Of a stretch of DNA of 35,116 nucleotides, positions 1-11,521 are shown in pieces. A program made the position numbers and the translations under genes. The notes beneath the pieces are model-generated. The model searched no databases, had not been told where the DNA came from, and saw only the letters and a program-made list of their open reading frames with translations. The stretch is from assembly GCA_000827205.1 (NCBI GenBank), contig KN832559.1, positions 1,822,136-1,857,251 of the forward strand, given 5' to 3'. This DNA comes from Plicaturopsis crispa FD-325 SS-3 (lineage: Eukaryota > Basidiomycota > Agaricomycetes > Amylocorticiales > Amylocorticiaceae). Position 1 is the first letter of the stretch. Each line of letters opens with the position of its first letter.

Positions 1-170
1 ATCCTATTCCTCGTCGTATTCACCGTCGTCATCCGCATCATCGTATCCGCCAGTCGTAACCCTTATCATCGTATCCGCCAGTCGTCATTCGTATCATCGT
101 ATCCGCCGTCGTCATCGCCTTCATCGTATCCGCCAGCCGTCATTCGTACCAGAGAACACGTCTCTGCAGA
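1..170. repeat. degenerate tandem repeat (CATCGTATCCGCC type)
   Basis: The words CATCGTATCCGCC and CAGTCGTCATTCGTA recur about four times with slightly varied spacing. The window opens inside the array, so its left limit is unknown. The strict periodicity and lack of a supported frame argue against coding. Confidence 0.6.
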
Positions 171-539
171 TCCCTACCGATTCCACAGATTATAAGCAGT
201 ATCCGATATACTCGCTTCCGTTGATCCGTAGCCGATATCGCCGCCGTTAACCGAATTCCGTTCATATCTGTCCGATACAGATAATCGCAGCCGTCTTCGC
301 CGTTTTCCGTCGATTCCCGAGTTATAGTCCGCAATCCGTGCAGACTCCGACACACCCGTACCTATCCATAATCTCTCCACATTCAAGGAATACACTCCGA
401 TCTATACTTCCCTTGGTCACAACCCCGAACACAGGACAAGGCTCGAACAACGTTACTTCCAGCCAAGTTCTGGTGAACTAAGTTTCACAACCGACAGCGC
501 GCTCACAACGACCAAGCCCACGGTCTCCGCGCCCACATC
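171..539. other. no gene seen; low-complexity continuation
   Basis: The stretch is rich in CCGATA/CCGTCG words that look like decayed forms of the preceding repeat. Two short antisense frames exist but carry no recognisable motif. Confidence 0.5.
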
Positions 540-1440
540 AGTGTCCGCGTCCGCGTCCCCATGTTCGCTGCGTGTACGTCGACCCCATCCGCAAACACTA
601 TATGAATACCACTCTACGCCCTCCGCGCACTCCCACGCCACATGCTCGCCCACCCTCTGCGTGCACCCCCATGCCCTCTGGGCACCCCCACGCAGGCATT
701 CACGCCCACACCGTCCACGCACGCTCACACAGTCTGCGCTCGCCCTGGCGTGCGTGCCTACGCTGTCCGCACATCCCCAAGTCGTCCGCGCACCCCGACG
801 CCTTCAGCGCCCACCCATGTTGTTTGCATGCGACCCAGGTGTGTGCACCCATGCTGCGCACATGCTCACGCCGTCCGCGCAAACCCACACCGTGCACACC
901 CATGCCATCCGCCATCTGTGCGCCCTCACACCGTCCACGCTCGCCCACGCTGTCCGCGCACCGCCACGCGCCGTTCCCGCACCCCACACCGTTTGAGCCC
1001 ACCCAGGGCGTGCCCACGCTGCGTGCATGCCCACACTGCTTGCGCACCCCCACACCGTTTGCGCACCCCCACACCGTCCGCGTGCACACTCCCATGCCAC
1101 GCCCATCCCCTCCGCGCACACCCAATGTGCGCCCTTTGCACATGCCCCCACACCTCCGCGTGTACGTTCACGTTGCACGCGCACGCACTCCGTCCGCGCG
1201 CACGTCCACATCCTCCGCGCACGCAAATGCACTCCCGGCAGCTACCCTCGCCCTCGCCTGCTCACGCCCACGCCCACGCCTACGCCCTTACCCTCCGCAG
1301 TCACGTCTGCGCGCTCACGCACGTGCCCACGTCCTCCTCGCTCATCCCTATGCTCTCGCCTGCCCCGCTCACTTTTGCGCCCCCGATGCTCGTATCCACG
1401 CCCTCGCCATACCCACACCTTCGTCGCGTGTCCCCAATGC
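540..1440. repeat. C-rich minisatellite-like array (CCCAC-CCGTCCGCGCAC type)
   Basis: About 0.9 kb of irregular 15-25 bp units built from CCCACACCGTCCGCGCACC and CACGCCCATGC words. Frames of up to about 310 codons are open in several registers and on both strands only because stop codons are rare in this composition, so I call none of them genes. A G-rich array at 8100-9066 is built from the complementary words, so the two look like one repeat family in opposite orientation. A T-rich run follows the array at about 1440-1500. Confidence 0.65.
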
Positions 1441-2215
1441 TTTTTTCTTTCAAATAATTTTTTTTTGCGTGTATTTAGTACAAAATAAATTACTTTTCTA
1501 TTTCATACTGTAGGAGGAAACACCAAAGAGCAAAGTCAGTGAAAAAATGCGAAATAATAATGCGAGGCCTCACGAAGGTTTGGGGAAGCATACAAAATAG
1601 CCGACTCCTCCTATGGGGTTTCCAAATATGGACGCGACAATGTTGTGAGGCATGATTGAGTGGCCAAAACACTAGAGAAGCAGCTGAAAGTGGAGAAATT
1701 AGTGGATGCTACTAATTCCAAACTTTTTCAAGCATCCGAGGCTGCAAAGGGATGTGCCAGGTGGGGGATTCACTAGGATTGCCCAAGTGGCTGAAGTGGC
1801 TGAAGCGACACTGCAATTTCCGCATTGTAATGTTTCAGGCTATGATTGTAGAGCTGTACATTGTAATGTGATGTGCCTCTACTATGTTACTACATTACAA
1901 TGTAGGTACAAGGACTGGTGCAGTGCACTCGCCCGCAACACAGGATTTGTACTGCACGTGCCTTCGTGTGTTGCAGCAGGAAATCGCGTCCGTGCCCCTG
2001 GCTCCTCAACCCGGTGAGTTGTCTCTCCCCCTCGGCCTTTGTGCTACTCAGCCTTCATGCCACTCCGTCTTGGCTTGCCCTACCTCCGTACCTCCGTACC
2101 TTGGTGTACCTCTCCTTCTCCTCCTGCCTGCCTCTCCTCCTCCCTCCTTTGTTGAGCCTCTCATGTACCTTGCTTGGCACCTCCTCTTTAACTTGCTCCT
2201 CCGTGCTCCGCTTGT
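1441..2215. other. no gene seen; A/T-rich spacer then CT-rich leader
   Basis: A T-rich stretch (1440-1500) and an unremarkable spacer are followed at about 1815-1905 by several copies of ACATTGTAATGT and its complement. From about 1930 the sequence is pyrimidine-rich with scattered GT and AG signals. This may be the 5' leader of the retroelement that follows, but nothing coding can be supported. Confidence 0.4.
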
Positions 2216-3909
2216 TTGCTCACACGTCGTCCTTCAGGCGCTTGGATTGCGATCAAAGACGTCGATGTCACTCCTCGCCTGGGCAGCATGGGGCCGCCTA
2301 GCGCGTTCCTGCAAGGACGCGCCTCGTCGCGAGCGCAGATTCCGGCGCCCCTCGAAGCTCCCTTTGCGCTTCAGCCTTGTGCGCGCACGTTTGATGGTAA
2401 GTCCCTGCCCCGTCCGCCACACCTTTCCTCATTTCCCACCGTAGCCCCCAAGGTTGCCTTTCCCCCTGTTCTCCCTGGGCCTCTTCTTGCCTCTCGAGCA
2501 TCCACCTTTGGTTCTCTTTGCTCAAATTCTGTTTCCTCCCTCAGACCTCTACTTTTCTCCCCCCCTGGCCGTGTTCCTTCCGCGGCCGTCTGCAATTCCT
2601 CTTTTGTTCGGGATTCACATAGCACCTCTTCTCACCCTACTACCATTTGTTCTTTCACCGCACCTGCGTCTCCTGCCCCGTTTGTTTCCCCACCCCCCAT
2701 CGGACCTCCGGCGAGCCCGTGCCTCCTCCCGTGCCTGCCGCAACCTTACCTACCGTCCCTTCCATGTATTCTGTGATGTTTAACCTTCACTTCTCTCGTT
2801 GATAGTGTCTCCTTTCCTTGTGGTCCTCTCTACCGCTTCTTGTATAGACAGCTAGTATTACCTTAATTCTAATACACGTTCCTTGCAGACCTTTGGCAGC
2901 CTGCTGCACCCCGCTGTGCTGACGTCAACTTCGACGACCACTTTGCAGAGCCCACTACGTTCGCGGTGATAGACCCAAATGAGCTGATAGACCCTCCCGT
3001 CGCCGTCGCCAAGATGAAGGCAGGGTGGCTCGAGCATATCTCGCTGAGCTGCCTCACCAATGAAGCATGCCGCCTTCCCCCTAAGTCCTCCATTGGCCGC
3101 GGGATCCTTCAGGCTGGGGTCAACAACTCTATCATCAAGGTGACATCTGCCCCTCTCGACGCTTCCCGCGAGCACCTCCTCAACTCCGAGGAATACACGC
3201 AGGCTACAGCTCGGCTCGTTCGGATGTGCAAGAAGTACCTCCCCATGAAACATCGCATGCGCGTTGCAGACGAGTTTCGTCGGCTCTTCAACTGGATTAT
3301 GAGCCAGACTGACTTCCATGACCTGATTAGGGTCTACCTTTACTACAACCAGACCATCCACATGTACGCCGTCCAAAACCCGCATACCATCCGAGTTTGC
3401 GACATCCAGACCGATTTCGTGGCTAGTCTCATGCGGAAGGCCAACCGCGGTATTATGGCACGGACGCATACGATCAAGGGTTACCCGATCAACCCGGTCC
3501 TCCCGCTTCCAATTCCTTCGAATTGACTGTCCGTGGCGCTGAACGCCGCCAGTCCGTACCTGCGTACCCCAGCCCTTCCTTTGGAGGTGCCACGGCGCCT
3601 GGAAGAGTGTTGCCTACTGCCTGCGGTGCCTTTGCCTCGCGTTCTAAAGCCCCTCGCATCGTCAAAGGCTTCATTTGCGCCAAATCCGACCATAGCTCCC
3701 GTGCCTGTCCCTCTTGCGCCAGACCTTTGTACCTCATCGGCCACCGCGATGGTTACTTCTACCTTCCCGGGAGGGCTGAAAACGAGCGGCCTTGCTTCGG
3801 GTTCAACCTCGGGGGGTGCAGCAATTCCGTGTGCTCCCACGTTCACTCCTGCTCGCTATGTGGGCTTGGTGACCACGGCGCTCAGGGATGCCAAATTACC
3901 AGAGTTTGA
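2216..3909 (+). pseudogene. gag-like region of the DIRS element with zinc-knuckle cluster
   Basis: The 2966-3526 part is a soluble alpha-rich region of the kind found ahead of RT in basidiomycete DIRS-like elements. At 3670-3900 lies a cluster of Cys and His residues spaced like retroelement zinc knuckles, expected to bind the element's RNA. Likely introns interrupt the region upstream (about 2395-2890). It is part of a broken element and is not called as a functional gene. Confidence 0.6.
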
Positions 3910-6539
3910 ATGGATCGTCACCCCCCTCCGCTGGCCGGCTTGGGAGGACGAACTTGTCAAGGCTGGGTGCCTTAAGGAGTTCTTGGACATTCCCACTGGC
4001 ATACGGACTGGTTTCCGTCTGGGCGCCTCATTTCCTATCCTCAAAACATACACTCCACCTAATCACCAATCTGCAACCTCGCATCCCGACACCGTCTACA
4101 CCTATATCACGGCCAAAACGGCTGCCCTTCGCTACACTGGTCCCCTGACCCAGGCCCAATGTGAATTTCTTCTCGGTCCCTTCCGCTCCAACCCTCTCGG
4201 TATCATTCTCAAGAACGGCCTCACTATCAAGTACCGTCTCGTACAAGACTCCTCCTTCCCGCGTAACAACTTATCAGGAAAAAGCCTGAGAACTATAGTG
4301 AGCTATAGCCATTTTTTTGCAACTATAGTAGACTTTTCTAGCTATATAGATGTCATAGCAAAAATAGCTTTACTAGAATGGTGCCTACTATATAGTTGCA
4401 CTTTTTTGGCCTTAAACATCTATAGCTTGTTATAGTTGGCCTATAGCTGTTATAGTTAGGCCTAATTTCACTGATTTTAGGCGCTGGTTACTGGAACTAT
4501 AGCAACTATGACAGATATTTGAAGAACGCTAAAAAACAAATGCATTCAAACTAACTAAATACACGCCAAAATGATTTCTAACTACAACGACTGGGTATGT
4601 TGGTTCACCAGTCACCTCAAGCATCTCTAGTAACAAGCTCAGTCCACTAGAGAATGCAGTTAATGATGCTGAGAAAAGAGATAGAAAATTTTTGCCCACC
4701 TGCAGTTGTCGCTTGTTGCGTCTTCTGACCTTGTGGAGATCTGTGTGTGCACTAGCCTGGCAGCAGCATATGAAGTTATCCAGCTACAGGAACTATGTCA
4801 AGGAATGCACCCAGTCACAAGAGGTGCTGTACGTACCTGCTCAAAAGCCAACCCACAGTTGGAAGGCCCTTTCTAGATGGGCGCCTTGAGCACAAACTTG
4901 TTTGCAAGTGGCTCACAGCTGCACATACATGCAGTAGGTACATGGACACCAATGAGCATGTTGATGATATATCAGTAAAGAAAATAGAGATAAAAACACT
5001 GAGACGTACTTCAAGTAGACATTCTGTTTCTCCCTTGCTTGTCGCCCCCAACTCCAAAGCAAATAGAATATCTGAAGCTCAGAAACATGCCTGTTTAGTA
5101 TAGTGTGTAAGGCGTTGAAAAGAGGCAAAAAAAGCTTACAGAATGGTGCTACAGCAGTCTGTGTGACGGTCAAGAGCAAGGAGTGTTGCCAGCAAAGCAT
5201 TGTGGCTGTGCAGTGCAGGGCGCTGCACTGATTCCCACGCTCAGAGCTTTTGCGTCAAATCTCTAAGTCTTTATCTCAGTCCTCTGTAACTCTTGACTCC
5301 TTGTCTCTTGCAGCCTTGCTTGTCTCTGTATTTAACATATTGTGAGGTTAGTCTGGGATTAGTGAGAAAACATGCTGTGGGAATGGGCTTCAGGTGAGTA
5401 CACTTTAGCTTGGTAATCCCCTTCCAGACGACTCTAACTCAATTACATTTCATGCTTAGTGCAAACATAGTTTCACATTAGCGCACAATTGTGTTGCAGA
5501 CCTCAGGCTGGGCTTTAGGTATGCATATTTGTGATTGCTCCTCACCAATCTCTGCATTGCTTACTTTGACACAGATTCTTCATAGGCAGTGTGTATAGCA
5601 GGCGCCATGGTGCGCTCATCCCTTCACACCTAACGTGTTCATGCTAATAAACCTATAACAGAGCCCGCATAATCAAGGCTGTTGTGATGATGTGCCTGCC
5701 AACATGCATCATTCTTTTGCCCCTTACTGTTGCCCCCCAAGTTTGTGGTTCCTTCTGGTGGCTATTACAACTATAGCAGCTATAGTAGTCATAGTAGAAA
5801 CTGTCCATTTTTAGTACGATCATGTACTTTTTTTTCTTACAACTATGCTAGCTATTATAGCTATTATAGTAGCAATATTATACATAGAAGCTATTGAGAA
5901 TTAGCTAAATCTATATAGCAAAAGTGATTTTCCTGATGGGCCAATCCTCTCATCACATCCGTTAACTCTGGCATCTTCGTCGACGACTTCACCTGTTCCT
6001 GGAGCACATTCTTCATGTGCGTTCAAATGATCACTGATGCCCCACCAGGGACACAGGCAGCAGTCTTCAACGTCGACTCTGCCTTCCGCTGTATCCTGAT
6101 AGCGCCAGAGGACCAGCGTTACTGCGTGGTATTCTGGGACGGAAAATTCTGGATTGACCACAATGCGAACTTTGGTACTCGCAGCTCCAGCGGCATCTTT
6201 GGGCGCGTCGCCAACGGTATCATTCGCATCTTTGGCTTCCACGGGTGGTTGCACATCCTCAAGTGGGTCGACAATTTTGTGTTCTTTTGGTTTCCTTCTC
6301 ATTCTCTCCCTGACGGACGCTTCGCCTACTCGCAGCACACTTCCAAGATCTTCTCCATTGCCGACAACCTCAGATGGCCGTGGTTGGCTGGAAAACACAC
6401 GCCTTTCGCGAATTCGTTTGTCTACATCGGTTTCCTCTGGAACATTGCCAACCGCACAGTGTGTATCCCCGAGTGGAAGAAGTCAAAGTTCTTGCTCAAG
6501 CTCGCGCCCTGGATTGCCGGTTACAAGTTCACCAGAACA
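3910..6539 (+). pseudogene. reverse transcriptase pieces of the DIRS element, split by insertion A
   Basis: Two stretches (about 3910-4273 and 5937-6539) read like fungal DIRS reverse transcriptase. The first holds the N-terminal fingers region. The second holds the palm region, with a VDDF-like motif, a conserved NVDSAFR segment and a WVDN box in the place of the catalytic YxDD-type box. Element A lies between them. This is a fossil part of the larger element. Confidence 0.7.
4274..5936. mobile_element. element A: 1.66 kb non-autonomous element with TC...CTGA ends (Helitron-like?)
   Basis: The left end begins TCAGGAAAAAGCCTGAG and the right end finishes GTGATTTTCCTGA. The flanking bases are A on the left and T on the right, with no visible target duplication. 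The first 225 bp or so are packed with CTATAG/ACTATAG words and match the right end of element B in inverted orientation. An internal stretch near 5210-5260 also matches B near 12445-12491 in inverted orientation. No transposase, Rep or helicase frame is present. A 5'-TC, 3'-CTRR and A|T insertion are Helitron hallmarks, but the ends are also inverted repeats, as in TIR transposons or Helitron2/Helentron types. Confidence 0.7.
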
Positions 6540-6849
6540 TCAGGAAAATCACTTTTGCTATATAGAAGAACAATATTTTGATGTGAAATTATAGATAAGA
6601 TGTTACTATCATAGCTACTATAGCTGCAACATATTTTCTTAATCAAGTCATTGAACTTTCTGAATTAGAATTGTGATTTCATTGTTTCTATCATAGCTGT
6701 GATAGCTGTAATCACACATTATAGTTCATAAGCCAAAAAAATCAGAGTTATCACATAAGGGCATTATCACACTATTATAATGGACTACTTAGGTGTGCTA
6801 CGTGCTGAGATGGAGCCTGCACAATAAGGGTGGTGGTCCCGTGGATGAG

Positions 6850-7720
6850 TGCAGGTCTCATCTCGTTGTTGTCATCTCGCGTGCACGGCTTACAGCGTGC
6901 GCGAGACGGCCTTTGCCAGTGGGTCTAGAGTACGCGTGTGGGCTTGTGTGTCGTGAGCAAGCGAGCGCGCGCCCGTCAAAAATTTTGCGGGTGGGTGTCG
7001 GTGTCGAGGGTGGGCAGGCAGGCACGCGTGTTTCTGGTGCGCGGGGTGTCGCTATGACGGCGGCGGGGACTGGCACGCGCGCTACGGATGTGCACGCGGA
7101 TGCACGCATTGTCAAGGTGCGGGCGGGAATGGGCGTCGCCGTGGGCAAGCAGTCCTTCGGTGGCGGGGTAGGGTGTCGCGCCCAGCTGTCGACGATGGTC
7201 CTGTGGAACGGGAATGTTAGCTGTGTCATGTCAAAGAAGGAAGGACTGAAAAGAGTGGGGGAGCGCCGTGTTCCGCCGTCCAGGGGCGGACGTTCGTACT
7301 GATGTCGCAGCCCCGAGGGGAAGAGGAGAAAGAAGAATAAAAAAAACGAGGCACGTACCTGCGTAGCGCAGTAGTCTGCTCGAGCGCCCTTGCACCCGCT
7401 GCTGTGCCCCCCAGACCTCTCAGTTCCTCCAAGTGCGCGCGCGAGACGGCGGGCCTGTGGTGGTGTGCTGCGGCTGCGGGTAGGAAGGCGGCAGCGGCGG
7501 CGGTGAGTGGAGTGACGACGACGAGAGCCGGCTGGCTTCTTGTCTCGTCGTCGTCGTCCCGCGTACACGGGCTTGCAGCGCACGCGAGACGGCGGGCCCG
7601 TGGTGGGTGCAGATGGTGAAGGAAGGCGGTGGCGGGGGTAGGGGGAAAGCGACGACGGCAGGGGGAAAGCGACGATCTTGCGTGCACGAGCTCACGGGGC
7701 GCGCGAGACGGCGGGACCGT
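6850..7720. repeat. palindrome-rich GAGACG array, left part
   Basis: Copies of a unit holding GTCTCGCG...CGCGAGAC (an interrupted palindrome) followed by GGCGGGCCCGTGGTGG occur at about 6868-6915, 7440, 7540-7605 and 7680-7720, with G-rich spacer between. The array ends at 7720, where the foldback element starts, and resumes at 11522. Long frames here are composition-driven and not called. Confidence 0.7.
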
Positions 7721-8095
7721 CACCTGATGGTGTAGTGTTATTATATAAAACACTGGCATGATCCCACATTGCTAATGCACTATTCTCCGAGTCATGCCGG
7801 ATCCACTGTTTAATGCATTACAGCTCTGCCCAGGTTTCTCCTGCCATTTCCCGGCTTCTCGGCTTGCCCTCGGACTTTGAAACTTTCTCAGCTACCCGCC
7901 TTGCCGCCGTCGTCGTCGCGCACGGACCTACTGGCAGCTGCTGCCACACGTTAAGATCACGTGACCTCGTTTCGCGGGCGCGCAAAATCACATTTGCTTG
8001 CTCGAAAAATCATGAAAAAATCATAAAATAAATTATGTAGTACAGGGGGGGTGGGCACAGGCACTCTACCTAATATAACATTTGTGCTACTGGAT
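7721..8095 (+). repeat. left arm of the 3.8 kb foldback element
   Basis: It shares recognisable blocks with 11100-11521 on the other strand: GGCATGATCC, GCTAATGCACTATT, AATGCATTACAGC, TCGGACTTTGAAA, CACGTGACC and a terminal A/T-rich block. By eye the arms are roughly 65-75% identical, so the element is not recent or its arms have diverged. Confidence 0.7.
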
Positions 8096-8099
8096 ACTA

Positions 8100-9066
8100 A
8101 TTGGTCCTGGGGATGGAAAGGATGGCGGGGATGGGGACAGCGCGTGCGGTGATGGTGCACATGGGGACGGGCATGGGATTGACATGGATGGAGGCGAGGG
8201 CAACTGGATGTGCACGATGCGCACGCGAACGGGGATGGTGTGCGCAGCGTAGATTGCATGCATGGAGGAGGCGCGTGAGGACGGCGCGCGCGGTGATGAT
8301 GGGCATGGGGCCGGACGTGCGTGGATGGCTTGTGCGTGGGCGGGGTCGGCTTGAAAACGCGCATGCGGGGGTGGAGCGCACGGGCGTGCGCGCGGACGAT
8401 AATGGCGTGGGCGTGGGCGGTTTGCGCGTGGGCGAGGGCGGCTTGCGCACAGAACGTGCATACGGGGGTGGTGCACATGGGCGTGTGCGCGGACGGTAAC
8501 GGTGTGGGCGTGGGTGGACAGAACGCGCATGCGGGGAGGGTGGGCATGGGGCCGTGCGCACGAGCGTGCGGCACGGGGACGGTGATGGCGTGAACTGCTT
8601 ATGCGTGGGCGGGGTTAGCCTGCGCGGAAAACACGCGTGCGGGGAGGGTGGGCATGGGGCAGGGTGTGCGTGGACGGTGGCCACGCCGTCTCCCTACCCA
8701 CGTTCCCCTGCTCACGCCCGCGCCGTTCCCCTGCACATGCCCGTGCCGTTCCCGCGCCCACGCCCGCGTCGTCTCCCTGCTCATGCCCGCGTCGTCTCCC
8801 TGCCCATGCCCACGTCGTCTCCCTGCACAGCCCGCGTCGTCTCCGCACGGGCGTGCGGCATGGGGACGGTGACTAGTGGGCGGCTTGCGCAGAGTGCGCG
8901 AGTGCGGCGATGCGGGTGTACATGCGGGGAAGGTGCACGGGTGTGCGTGCGGACGGTAACGGTGTGGGTGCAGACGTGTGCGGCTTGCGTGGAGGTGATG
9001 TTGGCTTGCGCAAGAACGCATGTGGGGACGGGGGGCGGGTGTATGGAGGTGGAGGTGTCGACATGG
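8100..9066. repeat. G-rich minisatellite-like array inside the foldback element
   Basis: Irregular units of GCGTGGGCG, GCGGACGGTAACGGTGTGGG and GGCTTGCGCA words run to about 8680. From about 8690 to 8850 a C-rich patch has CCGCGTCGTCTCCCTGC repeats, after which G-rich units return. The words are complementary to the 540-1440 array. Open frames occur on both strands and are not supported as genes. Confidence 0.6.
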
Positions 9067-10258
9067 GTGACGTGGCCTGCGTTATCGTCGTTAGCCAATA
9101 AACCAATAAACTAGCGGTCAAAAAAGAAAAAAAACTTACAAAAGGGTGGGCGATGGACAGAAAGACACCTCCGCGCGAAGGTGCGGGGGTGGGACGTTGT
9201 CGCAGCGTGCAGAGACGCGGACGACGAGGGCGACAACGACGAGGAGAAAGCGAACAACGACGACGCGAGAGTTTGAGAAATTCAAACTCCGCCCGGATTC
9301 GCCAGCTGGCTCTCGGCGACGACAAACACCTTTACTCAAGCTTCAGTCGACGGATTTATGATCTGTAAAATGTGAATAGGCGTCGTACATACATGCAGAT
9401 AGTGTATATAAAATCCTGAATCTTTTCGAGGTCTGGAAGTGCACAGGGAGAGGAGAACATACCGAAAAGTCGCGAACCACCAAGTTTCATACGGTCATTT
9501 CGCGAATAGCACTTGACCCCCTCATTATTTCGCTCCAAAAAAAATATATTCGAGTTCAGAGGGTACGAAAACACACCCTATGATTTTACAGTGAAGACTC
9601 GACGGATGTGTTCATCCCAGGAGCTGTCATAGACTCTCCAAGCACTAGAATCGAGCATTTCCGCGACGCGGAATTGCTCAGTTCTGGTGCGCTCAGAGGC
9701 CATTACGGCTCCTGACATAGGCACATCCGCTGAATCTTTACTGTAAAATCATAGGGGACGTATTTCCACTCCCTGAACTCGAATATAATTTTTTTGAAGC
9801 GAAATAACAAGGGGGTCTAATGCTATTCGCGAAACGACCGTATGCAACTCGGTGGTTCGCGACTTTTTGGTATGTTCTCATCTCCCTGTCTACTTCCAGC
9901 CCTTGGAAAAATTCAGGATTTTATATACGCTATCTACATGTACATAAGACGCCTAAATACATTTTTCAGCTCATGAATACATCGATTGAGGCTTGAGGAA
10001 AGGCGTTTGCCGTCGTCGAGAGCCAGCGCGGCGATTTCCGGCGGAGTTTGAAATTCTCAAACTTTCGCGTCGTTGTCGTTTGCCCTTTCCTCATCGTCGT
10101 CACCCACGTCGCCAGCGTCCCTGCACGCTGCGACGACGGTCCACTCCCCGCACTTTTTGCGGGGAGCGTCCGTACTCGTTTTTCCACATATTGTAAGTTC
10201 CTTTTCTTTTTTCAACCGTTGATACATGCGCTAACGAGTATTTTGTAGGCCACGTCAT
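9067..10258. repeat. 1.2 kb near-spacerless palindrome
   Basis: The sequence reads back on itself from GTGACGTGGCC at 9067 to GGCCACGTCA ending near 10258, around a centre at 9666 within TTCCGCGACGCGGAA. Matching landmarks in the two arms include CGCAGCGTGCA, GTTTGAGAAATTCAAACTCC, TCGCGAACCACC and TGTAAAATCATAGG. The arms are about 590-600 bp and perhaps 75-80% identical by eye, with no unpaired loop beyond the centre. It contains no supported coding frame. It may be an independent insertion, or the core of the surrounding foldback element. Confidence 0.8.
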
Positions 10259-11099
10259 AACCTCGTGCCCACCGCAGCTATCACCGCCATCCGCCATTCG
10301 CCTCACGCAACCCGCTGGCTGCCCCAGCGCGTAGCACCCGCTCACTCCGCGCCTCGTCACTCCCATCACAACGCACAAACCCCCCCTCGCGCTACGCCCC
10401 CCCCGCTGCCTTCAGTGCCCCACCGCGCTGCTACATTCACCACGCGCAGCACGCACTCGCCCTATCCCCTGCCGCTCCCATGCCCCGCCGCTCCTATCGG
10501 CACCCTACCACACTGCCCCCTTTACAAACCAATGCACGCAAGCCGATATCGCGGCCCAAGCGCAGCAGCAGGATACGCAAGGGCGGAGGCGCGCGCGGTA
10601 CCAGGCCGTCGTAGCCTACGCTCGAGGCTAGCACAGCAGACGCGTAGGATGGGAACGCGAAGCGGGCGCAAGACGGCAGCTCGCGTTCCAGCAGCAGCGA
10701 CGCCGGGCCATCACGGTGCACTCGGGGAGGCCCCCTGCGGCCATCTCGCTCGGCGCCGTCGCACTCCCCGCCCCTTCCACGTCTCCTCCCCCCGCCTACA
10801 CACCGTCCCCTCGTGCGATCAACGGAAACGGCGCCGTCAGCGACCCAGCGCGCAGACACGGTGGGCAGGAGGTATAGAGGGTACCACCACATGACAGGTA
10901 CCCCAGACGAGCACGGCGGCGGCGGCGCGAGACGGCGCGACGAGGGCAAGGAACGGCGCACGACGAGACAAGCAGGGCGTTATGCCTGTTCGTTCGTCGC
11001 TGTCGTGCTATTCCTCGTGGGCGTCGCCACACCGCCAGCCCGCTCTCAATACCTACGCCGTCATTGTCGTTGGGCCCCCGTGCGCGAGCAGATTGTTTC
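10259..11099. other. C-rich spacer in the foldback element; no gene supported
   Basis: A 209-codon frame (10265-10894) and an antisense frame are open, but both are dominated by A, R, P and H from GC-rich composition and show no domain. The position mirrors the G-rich array at 8100-9066 across the palindrome centre, but I could not align the two convincingly. Confidence 0.45.
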
Positions 11100-11521
11100 C
11101 TTAGCTTAGAACAAATATATATACATTTGGTACCATGCCCCATCATCCCCTCCATACACCCTATACAAGTAAGTAGAAAAAATCGAAAAAAAATCGAGAA
11201 AAATCTATTGAAATATCTGAGCGCACTGTCGCGCAAGGTGTCGAGCAGGTCACGTGAGCGACGAGGGTGTCGCCGACCACCGAGGGGCCTGGAGAGGGCC
11301 CGTGCGCACTGCCGGAAGTGTCGAGAGCAATTTGAGGGCCCGAAGGATGGAGTTGCGACATTTTCAAAGTCCGACGGCAATCCGAGCAGCCGGAAAGCGG
11401 CAGAAGAATATTTGGCAGTGCTGTAATGCATAAAACCTCGGATTGGCATGACCCGGGAAATAGTGCATTAGCACTGTCGGATCATGCAAGGTTTTAATGC
11501 ATTAATACTACAGCATCAGCT
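11100..11521 (-). repeat. right arm of the 3.8 kb foldback element
   Basis: This is the inverted partner of 7721-8095. Reading the complement from 11521 gives AGCTGATGCTGTAGT, GCATGATCC, GCTAATGCACTATT, GCATTACAGC, the TCGGACTTTGAAA block, CACGTGACC and an A/T-rich stretch, in the same order as the left arm. Confidence 0.7.

Larger units (their letters stand above)
7721..11521. mobile_element. 3.8 kb foldback/long-TIR element with 8-bp target duplication
   Basis: GGGACCGT occurs at 7713-7720 and again at 11522-11529, exactly bracketing this block. The same word, uninterrupted, is present in another array unit at 11856-11863 within GAGACGGCGGGACCGTGGTG, which serves as an empty site. The ends are inverted: left ACCTGATGGTGTAGT and right (complement) AGCTGATGCTGTAGT. 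Homology continues for about 380-400 bp into each arm. No transposase is seen. An 8-bp duplication fits the hAT superfamily among others; the class is not settled. Confidence 0.75.

Noticed and set aside
541-1513. Long overlapping frames on both strands (up to about 310 codons) in the C-rich array
   Set aside because: Several registers are open at once, and the peptides consist of H, P, A, R and T repeats. This reflects scarce stop codons in tandem GC-rich DNA, not a gene.
6793-9114. Frames of 150-240 codons in the G-rich and GAGACG arrays
   Set aside because: Same composition effect. They cross the proven insertion point at 7720/7721 and contain no domain.
10265-10961. 209-codon plus-strand and 155-codon minus-strand frames
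   Set aside because: Low-complexity Arg/Ala/Pro/His content inside a foldback element, with no splice or domain support.
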